A stretch of DNA of 64,000 nucleotides, taken from SABY01 sp964523795. GTDB taxonomy: Bacteria; Bacteroidota; Bacteroidia; Bacteroidales; 4484-276. Location: assembly GCA_964523795.1 (NCBI GenBank), contig CAZGAO010000004.1, positions 42,060 to 106,059 on the forward strand, written 5' to 3'. The notes under the pieces are model-generated. The model had not been told where the DNA came from. It did no database searches and saw nothing but the letters and a program-made list of their open reading frames with translations. The translations under genes were made by a program, and so were the position numbers. Below, piece by piece: positions 54,381-61,711 of this stretch (its first letter is position 1; every line of letters starts with the position of its first letter).

Positions 54381-54758
54381 ATGAAAATAATAGTCCTCCA
54401 AGTGCTGCTTGTATTCTTATTCATTTCCTCGAATCTGAAAGGGCAGGAAATTCATGGATTTGTTATCGATTCAAAAAACGAAACGCCGCTGGAGTATGCG
54501 AATATTGGTATAATTGATTTATCCGATTTTAACATTTTAGTAAGCGGAAATGTGGTAATGTCGATTGAATGGATTGGGATTTCAAATGTGATCGAGAAAA
54601 ACCTTATTAAAATGAATGGAGCCAAAGTAGTAAGCCCAAATGTTTTGTTTGACTTAAACCAAAAACATGGCACTTTTTATATCCGCAACGGAAGCGAGGC
54701 CAAATGGAGAATTTTGGAGAATCGAAGTCCTGGTTTTTACCTGACAGTGAAGGGATGA
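54381..54758 (+). CDS. Secreted carboxypeptidase-regulatory-like protein, probably internally deleted
   Basis: 125 residues. A signal peptide (about 1-21, ending LKGQ) and the start of a CarboxypepD_reg-like domain (EIHGFVIDSKNETPLEYANIGI) are followed directly by a different beta-rich C-terminal piece (SIEWIGISNVIEKN onward). The regulatory domain normally runs about 85 residues; here it breaks off after about 28. I infer an internal deletion that joined the two ends of a longer gene. It is eight bases upstream of uvrC and may be co-transcribed with it. Confidence 0.5.
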   Translation: MKIIVLQVLLVFLFISSNLKGQEIHGFVIDSKNETPLEYANIGIIDLSDFNILVSGNVVMSIEWIGISNVIEKNLIKMNGAKVVSPNVLFDLNQKHGTFYIRNGSEAKWRILENRSPGFYLTVKG

Positions 54759-54765
54759 ACACAGA

Positions 54766-56589
54766 ATGAAGCAGAACAATCCACATTACGAAAAGCTGGA
54801 GCCCATTATCCGCACCCTGCCCAACAAGCCCGGGGTGTATCAGTATTTCGATGAGAAAGGAAAGATTATCTATATCGGCAAAGCCAAGTCGCTCAAAAAG
54901 CGGGTTTCGTCGTATTTTAATAAGGAAGCCGGCATTTCGGGAAAAACCCTGGTGATGGTTCGCAAGATTTTCGAGATCCGGCACATCGTGGTCAATTCGG
55001 AACTGGATGCCCTGCTGCTCGAAAACAACCTCATTAAAAAATACCTTCCCCGCTACAACGTAAACCTCAAGGACGACAAGACCTTCCCCTGGATCTGCCT
55101 GAAAAACGAAGCCTTTCCACGGATTTTCCCCACCCGGAATGTTATCAACGACGGCTCGGAATATTTTGGCCCCTACGCTTCGGTAAAAATTATGAATACC
55201 CTGCTGGGACTGATCCGCCAGCTTTATCCCTTGCGTACCTGCAAGCTGAATCTATCAGAAAAAAATATAGCAGCAGGCAAATTCAAAGTCTGCCTCGAAT
55301 ATCATTTGGGCAACTGCAAAGGCCCCTGCGAAGGCTTGCAGGACGAGGCCGATTATAACAACACCTTAGGAGAAATAAAACAAATCATCAAAGGGAACAT
55401 CAGCAATGTGCTGACCGAGCTAAAAAAGCTGATGCAGAAACACGCCGGGTACCTGGAATTTGAAAAGGCGCAGGCGGTGAAAGAAAAAATTGAACTCCTC
55501 GAAAAATACCAGGCACGCTCGATGGTGGTTAATCCCAAGATTGATGATGTGGATGTTTTTTCGCTCATCAGCGACAAAGACTCCGCTTATGTAAATTACC
55601 TTAAAGTAATTGGCGGAGCCATCGTACAGGCGCACACCGTGGAGATGAAAAAAAAACTGGACGAAAGTCCCGAAGAGTTGCTGGCCCTGGCTATTGCCGA
55701 TTTCAGGCAACGATTCGGAAGCCAAAGCAAAGAAATATTGCTGCCCTTTGCCCTGGATGTGGCCATGGATGACATCAAACTTACCGTGCCCAAAATCGGC
55801 GACAAAAAACACCTTGTGGAACTCTCGGAACGCAACGCCAAATATTACCGATTGGAAAAACAAAAACAGGCCGAGCTTACCGACCCCGAACGCCACAGCC
55901 GCCGCATACTGGCCACCATGCAAAAAGACCTGCGCATGAAAGAACCGCCCCGCCACATCGAGTGCTTCGACAACTCCAACATGCAGGGCAACTATCCCGT
56001 GGCCGCCATGGTATGTTTTAAGGATGCCAAGCCCAGCAAAAAAGACTACCGCCACTACAACATCAAAACCGTGGAAGGACCCAACGACTTTGCCTCGATG
56101 GAAGAAGTGATTTACCGCCGCTACAAACGCCTGATGGACGAGGAGCAGAGCCTGCCCCAGCTTATCGTAGTTGACGGGGGTAAGGGGCAGTTGTCGGCCT
56201 CGGTAAAAAGCCTGGAAAAGCTGGGACTGCGCGGCCAAATCACCATCATCGGCATTGCCAAAAGGCTGGAAGAACTCTACTTTCCCGATGACCCCCTTCC
56301 ACTCCACCTGGATAAAAAATCGGAATCGCTGCGCATCATCCAGCAACTACGCGACGAGGCGCATCGCTTCGGCATTACGCATTATCGCAAACGCCATCAA
56401 AAAGGAACCATCAAAAGCGAGCTAACCCAAATCGATGGCATCGGCGAGGTGCTGGCGCAAAAGCTGCTTACAAAATTCAAGAGCGTAAAGAAAATCCGCG
56501 AAGCCTCAGGGGAAGAACTGGAGGCTGTGGCCGGCAAAGCCAAAGGTGGGGTGGTTTTTAGGTATTTTCTGGAACAAAAAAAATCGTGA
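54766..56589 (+). CDS. uvrC: Excinuclease ABC subunit C (UvrC)
   Basis: 607 residues, full length. GIY-YIG nuclease domain at about 19-95 (GVYQYFDEKGKIIYIGKAKSLKKR), UVR motif at about 205-240, the RNase H-like C-terminal nuclease (IECFDNSNMQGNYPVAAMVCF; VDGGKGQL) and a terminal helix-hairpin-helix region (LTQIDGIGEVLAQKLLTKF). UvrC makes both incisions around a lesion in nucleotide excision repair, together with UvrAB. Start ATG 54766 is the conventional one. A 45-bp tandem array with a scaffold gap follows the stop. Confidence 0.96.
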   Translation: MKQNNPHYEKLEPIIRTLPNKPGVYQYFDEKGKIIYIGKAKSLKKRVSSYFNKEAGISGKTLVMVRKIFEIRHIVVNSELDALLLENNLIKKYLPRYNVNLKDDKTFPWICLKNEAFPRIFPTRNVINDGSEYFGPYASVKIMNTLLGLIRQLYPLRTCKLNLSEKNIAAGKFKVCLEYHLGNCKGPCEGLQDEADYNNTLGEIKQIIKGNISNVLTELKKLMQKHAGYLEFEKAQAVKEKIELLEKYQARSMVVNPKIDDVDVFSLISDKDSAYVNYLKVIGGAIVQAHTVEMKKKLDESPEELLALAIADFRQRFGSQSKEILLPFALDVAMDDIKLTVPKIGDKKHLVELSERNAKYYRLEKQKQAELTDPERHSRRILATMQKDLRMKEPPRHIECFDNSNMQGNYPVAAMVCFKDAKPSKKDYRHYNIKTVEGPNDFASMEEVIYRRYKRLMDEEQSLPQLIVVDGGKGQLSASVKSLEKLGLRGQITIIGIAKRLEELYFPDDPLPLHLDKKSESLRIIQQLRDEAHRFGITHYRKRHQKGTIKSELTQIDGIGEVLAQKLLTKFKSVKKIREASGEELEAVAGKAKGGVVFRYFLEQKKS

Positions 56590-56623
56590 TGCAAGGTAAA
56601 GACGCGATATGTGACATCACGTA

Positions 56624-56872
56624 AAGACGCGAAGCATCGCGTCTCTACCAAACGATGTGCATCATCCGGAGACGCGAAGNNNNNNNNNNNNNNNNNNNNN
56701 NNNNNNNNNNNNNNNNNNNNNNNNNNNNNNNNNNNNNNNNNNNNNNNNNNNNNNNNNNNNNNNNNNNNNNNNNNNNNNNCTCTACCAAACGATGTGCATC
56801 ATCCGGAGACGCGAAGCATCGCGTCTCTACCAAACGATGTGCATCATCCGGAGACGCGAAGCATCGCGTCTC
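56624..56872. repeat. 45-bp tandem repeat array interrupted by the scaffold gap
   Basis: Units of 45 bases start at 56624, 56669, 56806 and 56851, the second and the one before 56806 being cut by the gap. Each unit contains a 9-bp stem GAGACGCGA/TCGCGTCTC with loop AGCA, then TACCAAAC and a small GATG-TG-CATC palindrome. The true copy number is unknown because the assembly breaks inside the array. The stem arms match the single palindrome at 23053. Confidence 0.92.
56680..56779. other. 100-N scaffold gap
   Basis: Exactly 100 N, a conventional placeholder for a gap of unknown length, inside the 45-bp array. The spacing across it (137 bases between unit starts) is not a multiple of 45, so the N count does not reflect real length. 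Confidence 0.98.
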
Positions 56873-56914
56873 TACCAAAACATTTTTGCCTACCTTCGCA
56901 CGAACTTTAATATT

Positions 56915-57163
56915 ATGGAAAAAAGAAACAACTTTCAGGTGGCAGGCGATGAACTGCTGAAAAAAATCAAAGAAATCATCCACGAAGGAAACGTTAACCG
57001 CATCATCATCAAAAATGATGAGGGCAAGACCTACCTCGAAATTCCGATAACCATTGGCGTTATTGGAGCGGTATTGGCACCGGTGTTTGCCGCCATTGGA
57101 GCTTTAGCCGCGCTGGCCGCGAGGTTTACCATTGAGGTGGTGCGAGTTGAGGAGAAGGAGTAG
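56915..57163 (+). CDS. DUF4342 small membrane-associated protein
   Basis: 82 residues from ATG 56915. The N-terminal half (ELLKKIKEIIHEGNVNRIIIKNDEGKTYLEIPITIGVIG) is the DUF4342 signature, followed by an Ala/Gly-rich hydrophobic stretch (about 45-68) and a short charged tail. The family has no assigned function. Longer frames upstream run through the tandem array and the gap and are rejected. Confidence 0.85.
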   Translation: MEKRNNFQVAGDELLKKIKEIIHEGNVNRIIIKNDEGKTYLEIPITIGVIGAVLAPVFAAIGALAALAARFTIEVVRVEEKE

Positions 57164-57177
57164 AAGTTATCTGTTAA

Positions 57178-57360
57178 TGGTTTTTCGTTAATCGTTATCA
57201 GTTAATTGTTATCCGTTATCCGTTCATTGTCCCGAAAAGTAGAAAATCTTCGATTTTCGTAACTTTTCGAGGATGCTCGAGCGAAGCTCGGCATTATCCG
57301 TTAATGGTTATCTGTTAATGGTTATCCGATAATGGTTTTTCGTTAATCGTTAACGGTATG
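57178..57360. repeat. GTTAATGGTTATC-type repeats around a two-hairpin element, copy B
   Basis: Imperfect 12-14-base repeats of GTTA(A/T)(T/C)(G/C)GTTATC flank the element at 57233-57290: stem CGAAAAGT/ACTTTTCG with inner GAAAATC/GATTTTC (57233-57269), then CGAGC/GCTCG with loop GAA (57278-57290). It follows the DUF4342 stop in sense orientation. The rest of the 543-base gap (to 57706) has an AGACGCACAA-G-TTGCACGTCT palindrome-like motif at 57569-57589 and a GTCCCCG/CGGGGCA hairpin near 57635, and no visible gene. Confidence 0.75.
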
Positions 57361-57706
57361 TCTAAGCGTGAGCCTTCTTCCACAAATATTTCACTTTGTA
57401 AACCTAAACCCGGCAATGATTAACAAAACCAAATATTCAATTACCTTAATGAATAAGCATAAAAAGTTTCTTTAATTTTGCCAATAAAGAAAATACAAAC
57501 ATAAAAGACACTAGGATTAATACAACTTGCTTTTAAAAAGACAAATCTCAACAAGAATAATTTTGTACAGACGCACAAGTTGCACGTCTCGGCCGATGCA
57601 GCTTTGGGACATTAATCCCGCCTGTGGCGAGGATGTCCCCGAAAGAACGGGGCAGGCAGCTTCGCTCCACAATTAACGATTAACAAATAACAAACAACAA
57701 TTCAAC

Positions 57707-58870
57707 ATGAAACATTTTCTCATCACACTGCTTTTGCTTTTTTCCGCTGCGTTTTTATTTTCGCAAAACCTGGAAGACCTCGACTTTGGCACCGACACCA
57801 CCCTGGAAATAATGACCTGGAACATGGAGTGGTTTCCCAAAGAAGGGCAAACCACCGTGGATTATGTAAGTGCCATTATTGAGGCACTCGAAGTGGATGT
57901 GATCGCTGTGCAGGAAATCGACGACTACCAGGCCTTCGTAGATATGATTGAGGAACTGGAGGGCTGGGAAGGTATTGCCACCAACACCGGCTACCTCAAC
58001 CTGGGCTATATTTACAATCCTGAGTTTGTGCAGATGGAATCAATCCTTCAAATACTGCCGGGTGTCAGTCGTGAACTGCCGCGCAAACCACTTGTTATGG
58101 AGATTTTATTTAACGAGAGTAAATACGTGCTTATCAACAACCACCTGAAATGCTGTGGCGACGGCATCATGGATAGTAGCGATCCCTGGGACGAAGAAAC
58201 CCGCCGCTACGATGCTTGTGTGCTAATTGATACTTACATCGACGAAAATTTTGCGGACGAAAATGTGATTATGCTGGGCGACCTCAACGATCTGATTACT
58301 GATGATGAAGCAAATAATGTCTTTCAGGTATTTTTTGACGACCCTGCCAATTATCTTTTTGCCGACATGGCCATAGCCGAGGGAAATTCTGCCAATTGGT
58401 CTTATCCCACCTGGCCCTCGCACCTCGACCACCTGCTTATCACCAGCGAGTTGTTCGACGAATTCGATGCTGCCGCATCCGTGGTAACCACCTTGCGTAT
58501 AGACGATTATCTGGATAACGGCTGGTGGGAGTACGAAGAATACGTTTCGGATCACCGCCCGGTAGCTTTCAAATTTGTTCCCCAGGCGAGCAGCTCAGTT
58601 ATTAATAATCCTTCAAATCAGGCAAGTCTAAATGTTTATCCCAATCCTGTGAAAGACCTGGCTACTTTAAGTTTTGATCCTGCCGGAGAAAATGCTCGTC
58701 TGGAAATTTTTGACGTACATGGAAAAAAACTTAGCACTATCGCATTGAGTAAGGGTCAAAATATGTTTGTCTGGGATGTAAAAAACTTGACTCCCGGCCT
58801 TTATTCCATCCGGATTACAAATGATGGAAAGCCGTCGGCCAGTCAAAAAATAATTGTGAGTGCCGAGTAA
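57707..58870 (+). CDS. Secreted endonuclease/exonuclease/phosphatase-family protein with T9SS domain
   Basis: 387 residues. A signal peptide (about 1-20) is followed by an EEP-fold catalytic domain (about 28-295) with its metal-binding and catalytic motifs: MTWNMEWFP, VQEIDD, the LGDLND motif, SHLDHLLI and the terminal SDHRPV. The last 75 residues are a T9SS type A sorting domain (LNVYPNPVKDLATL). EEP enzymes cleave phosphodiesters in DNA, RNA, lipids or inositol phosphates; as an exported enzyme, extracellular nuclease is the simplest reading, but substrate is not shown. A phytase-like gene 4 kb upstream could also serve phosphate scavenging. Confidence 0.88.
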   Translation: MKHFLITLLLLFSAAFLFSQNLEDLDFGTDTTLEIMTWNMEWFPKEGQTTVDYVSAIIEALEVDVIAVQEIDDYQAFVDMIEELEGWEGIATNTGYLNLGYIYNPEFVQMESILQILPGVSRELPRKPLVMEILFNESKYVLINNHLKCCGDGIMDSSDPWDEETRRYDACVLIDTYIDENFADENVIMLGDLNDLITDDEANNVFQVFFDDPANYLFADMAIAEGNSANWSYPTWPSHLDHLLITSELFDEFDAAASVVTTLRIDDYLDNGWWEYEEYVSDHRPVAFKFVPQASSSVINNPSNQASLNVYPNPVKDLATLSFDPAGENARLEIFDVHGKKLSTIALSKGQNMFVWDVKNLTPGLYSIRITNDGKPSASQKIIVSAE

Positions 58871-58899
58871 GAAAATCGTGGATATTCGTTGGGCTTTAT

Positions 58900-58907
58900 T
58901 AATTTTG
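58900..58907 (+). promoter_or_regulatory. Putative -7 element for the rubrerythrin gene
   Basis: TAATTTTG fully matches TAnnTTTG 38 bases before ATG 58946. No -33 match was found at the expected distance. Confidence 0.4.
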
Positions 58908-58945
58908 AGCCTTGAATTTCTCAACTAAAATTAAATACTAAAACA

Positions 58946-59524
58946 ATGACAAAATCACTCAAGGGAACCAGAACCGAACAAAATCTGTTGAAATCATTTG
59001 CCGGTGAATCGCAGGCGCGAAACCGTTACGAATTTTTTGTGAAGGTGGCCAAAAAAGAAGGCTACGAGCAAATTGCTGCCATTTTTCAGGAAACGGCCAA
59101 TCAGGAAAAAGAACACGCCAAGCGTTTTTTTAAGTTTTTGGAAGGCGGCCCGGTCGAAATTACCGCCATCTATCCTGCCGGAGTTATCGGCACTACCGCC
59201 GAAAACCTGAAGGCTGCCGCCGAGGGCGAAAATGAAGAGTGGACCGAACTCTACCCCGAATTTTCGGAGATAGCCAAAGAAGAAGGCTTTACCGAAATAG
59301 CCGTTGCTTTTAAGATGATTGCCAAAGTAGAAGCTGAGCACGAACGCAGGTTTTTAAAACTGCTGCAAAACATCAGCGAGGACAAGGTATTTATCAAAGA
59401 TGGCAAGGTGTGGTGGAAGTGCCTGAACTGCGGCTACGTTTACCAATCGGCCAAGGCTCTCGAAATGTGCCCGGCCTGCCTGCATCCTAAAGCTTACATG
59501 CAGGTGCTCGAAGCGAATTACTAA
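58946..59524 (+). CDS. rbr: Rubrerythrin
   Basis: 192 residues. The ferritin-like diiron domain has E21 (FAGESQARNRY), E54 and H57 (EKEH) and the second-half ligands around E98-E101 and VEAEH (E129-H132). The C-terminal rubredoxin-like domain carries C159-xx-C162 and C175-xx-C178 for a mononuclear iron. Rubrerythrin reduces hydrogen peroxide in anaerobes using electrons passed through the rubredoxin site. It is convergent with the Hsp20 gene, with a double terminator between them. Confidence 0.95.
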   Translation: MTKSLKGTRTEQNLLKSFAGESQARNRYEFFVKVAKKEGYEQIAAIFQETANQEKEHAKRFFKFLEGGPVEITAIYPAGVIGTTAENLKAAAEGENEEWTELYPEFSEIAKEEGFTEIAVAFKMIAKVEAEHERRFLKLLQNISEDKVFIKDGKVWWKCLNCGYVYQSAKALEMCPACLHPKAYMQVLEANY

Positions 59525-59545
59525 GTGCGAAAAGGTTTTAATAAA

Positions 59546-59621
59546 AAGTCAGGGTTTCACTTTGAGTGAAGCCCTGACTTAGTAAATAATAAAAAGGCTG
59601 CCTTTATCGGGCAGCCTTTTT
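59546..59621. terminator. Two stacked hairpins between convergent genes
   Basis: The first stem (59546-59560 with 59566-59580, 15 bp with one G-T pair) is followed by a second (59591-59602 with 59610-59621, 12 bp) starting AAAAAGGCTGCC and ending GGCAGCCTTTTT. The second has T-runs on both strands and can act as a bidirectional intrinsic terminator for rubrerythrin (plus) and Hsp20 (minus). Confidence 0.85.
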
Positions 59622-59641
59622 ATTGTGAAATTTCCACTGGT

Positions 59642-60070
59642 TTATGAAATCTTGATCTGTTTACTCACTTTGGTTTCTGCTTTTTTGGGAAGCGTTACCG
59701 TGAGTATTCCGTCTTTTACCTCAGCACCAATTTTATCGGCGTTGATGGTTTCGGGTAGCGTGAACGAGCGGCAGAAAGTACCATAAGCAAATTCGCGACG
59801 GGTGTATTTTTCGTCTTCAGTTTTGCTTTCTTCGGTACTTTTTTCGGAGCTGATGTTCAGCACGTTCTTTTCAAGGTCAATCTTGATGTCCTCTTTTTTT
59901 ACGCCGGGAACCGCCATTTGAAGTTTGAATTCTTCGTTGGTTTCCATAATGTTGGTCGAGGGTGCGCAATCGTAGTTGCGATGTTCCATCTTTTCTTCTC
60001 TGTCTTTTCCAAACAGATCATCAAAAAGATCAACAAGCGGTGAATTGGGGTTGAATCTCATCATTGTCAT
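59642..60070 (-). CDS. Small heat-shock protein (Hsp20/alpha-crystallin)
   Basis: 142 residues. The alpha-crystallin domain spans about 37-130 (FKLQMAVPGVKKEDIKIDLEKNVLNIS; the GILTVTLPK motif near the end) with a short N-terminal arm and the C-terminal tail. These chaperones form oligomers that hold unfolded proteins for refolding. Start ATG 60070; ATG 60064 is equally possible. The 320-base region upstream, to the flippase gene, shows no gene and no clear stress-type operator that I recognise. Confidence 0.93.
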   Translation of the reverse strand: MTMMRFNPNSPLVDLFDDLFGKDREEKMEHRNYDCAPSTNIMETNEEFKLQMAVPGVKKEDIKIDLEKNVLNISSEKSTEESKTEDEKYTRREFAYGTFCRSFTLPETINADKIGAEVKDGILTVTLPKKAETKVSKQIKIS

Positions 60071-60391
60071 AATGTTACTCCTTTCGTATTTGATTTTGTT
60101 TAAAGTTTTAATTTTTTAAAATTCATTTTTCAATAAGATGATCGCCCACAGTCAAACTCTGTACCATTTGATTTTTTGATGAAACGATCAAATACCGCTG
60201 CCAATGTGGCGTTATTTGCAAAATCTTAAAGGTCATAATGGCGCGGAATGAAAATAGTAATTTCATAAAGCCTTGTAATGCAGTTATGTAAGTTTTATTT
60301 AAATTCTATCAAAAATGCAAGGTAAAAAAGGAGCTTTCGTTTTAAAAAATAATGAGGACTTTTGTGGCCGCGAGGTAAAACACGAGCACTT

Positions 60392-61453
60392 ATGAGCGAA
60401 ACAAAATCGAGGGTATTAAAAATTTTTAAATTCCACCGTGTTATCATCCCGGTCATCCTGGGCTTGGGGGTATTTCTCTTTGTCGAGTTTCGCGACTTCG
60501 ATGCCACACCCTACCTCAATATCAACTGGACTTATTATTCCTGGCTATGGATTTTTATGGCCATACTGGCGATGGTTACCCGCGATGTGGCCTACATGTA
60601 TCGCATCCGGCTTTTGACGGACAAGCAGTTGAGCTGGCGACGCTCCTTCGATGTAATTATGCTTTGGGAGTTTGCCTCGGCGGTAACGCCGAGTGTGGTT
60701 GGAGGTTCGGCGGCGGCGCTCTACATAGTTAGCAAAGAAGGCATCAACACCGGTCGCTCTACGGCTATTGTTATGATCACGGCTTTTCTGGACGAGCTTT
60801 TTTACATCACCACCGTGCCCATCGTGCTACTTATTGCCGGCACCAGCCAGCTTTTTACCAACGACGAAATTCCCTTTTTCTTCGACACCAGCCTGGGTGT
60901 AGCAGGCGCATTTGTGGCCGGTTATATTTTTATCCTTGTCCTTACCACCATAATTATTTATGGCGTTTTTATCAAGCCACGGGGTTTTAAGTGGTTTTTA
61001 CTGTGGGTATTTCGCCTCAAATTTTTGCGCAAGTGGCGCGTTAAGGCTGGCGAAACCGGCGATGACATCATCACCACCTCCCAGGAAATGCGGCATAAGC
61101 CCTTCATTTTTTGGCTACGTGCCTACCTTTCTACTTTTATCTCATGGACAGGACGTTTTTGGGTAGTCAACTTTTTAATTCTGAGTATTACCCCGGTGGG
61201 CAATCATTTTCTCATCTGGGCGCGCCAGCTTATTATGTGGGTTATTATGCTCATCAGCCCTACGCCGGGCAGCAGCGGTGTGGCCGAGATTATCTTCCCC
61301 AGTTTTTTCGGACAGTTTATTCCTCTGGGGCTGGCCGCCGTGGTAGCACTTACCTGGCGCATGTTGAGCTATTATCCCTACATTATCATCGGAGCTGTCG
61401 TTTTGCCCAACTGGCTACAGCGGGTTTATGCCAAGCCGAAAAAGGAGAAGTAA
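60392..61453 (+). CDS. Flippase-like integral membrane protein (lysylphosphatidylglycerol synthase TM-like, UPF0104)
   Basis: 353 residues from ATG 60392 (a TTG at 60362 would add 10 unlikely residues). About eight membrane helices, with the conserved motifs AVTPSVVGGSAAALY and SPTPGSSGVAEI that mark this family. Relatives include the membrane domain of MprF, which flips lipids, so lipid or lipid-linked sugar movement is likely but not shown. A soluble synthase domain is absent. The following glycosyltransferase gene is separated by 258 bases filled with hairpins. Confidence 0.85.
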   Translation: MSETKSRVLKIFKFHRVIIPVILGLGVFLFVEFRDFDATPYLNINWTYYSWLWIFMAILAMVTRDVAYMYRIRLLTDKQLSWRRSFDVIMLWEFASAVTPSVVGGSAAALYIVSKEGINTGRSTAIVMITAFLDELFYITTVPIVLLIAGTSQLFTNDEIPFFFDTSLGVAGAFVAGYIFILVLTTIIIYGVFIKPRGFKWFLLWVFRLKFLRKWRVKAGETGDDIITTSQEMRHKPFIFWLRAYLSTFISWTGRFWVVNFLILSITPVGNHFLIWARQLIMWVIMLISPTPGSSGVAEIIFPSFFGQFIPLGLAAVVALTWRMLSYYPYIIIGAVVLPNWLQRVYAKPKKEK

Positions 61454-61469
61454 TCATGGCCGGGAATTT

Positions 61470-61500
61470 GCCATAGCATGGCTTTGAGCCATCCTATGGC
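61470..61500. repeat. Hairpin of the CATAG-ATGGCT family, copy 2
   Basis: GCCATAG-C-ATGGCT pairs with AGCCAT-C-CTATGGC around TTG, one mismatch. It lies 17 bases after the flippase-like gene stop. Copy 1 is at 40438-40470. Confidence 0.85.
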
Positions 61501-61587
61501 TGGACATAAATAGTGCTTTTTTAATAAGTTATTTGAATCATGAATTGCCTTGCCCTTTAGGGCGAGGATTTAATGGCTAAGATAAAA

Positions 61588-61674
61588 ACACCCCTCGATT
61601 TCGCCACGCCGCAGGCGTGGCGAAATCGAGGGGTGGACATCTTCAAACTCATTTTCCCCGGGTTAAATCCCGGG
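61588..61674. repeat. Two-hairpin dispersed element, copy 2 (inverted)
   Basis: A 22-bp stem (61588-61609 with 61613-61634, loop GCA) is followed by a CCCCGGG/CCCGGGG stem (61655-61661 with 61668-61674). Order and flank are reversed relative to 9578-9663. A GCCCTTTAGGGC box lies about 40 bases before it. Its end is 38 bases before the GT39 gene. Confidence 0.85.
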
Positions 61675-61711
61675 GCAATTCAAAAACTATGACTTTTATC
61701 AAAAACAAAAT

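Noticed and set aside
55420..56346. 308-codon open frame antisense to uvrC
   Set aside because: It lies wholly inside the well-supported uvrC gene and has low-complexity Phe/Val/His-rich composition typical of an antisense shadow.
56624..56872. CRISPR array at the 45-bp repeats
   Set aside because: The repeats are directly adjacent with no spacers between them, and no cas genes are present.
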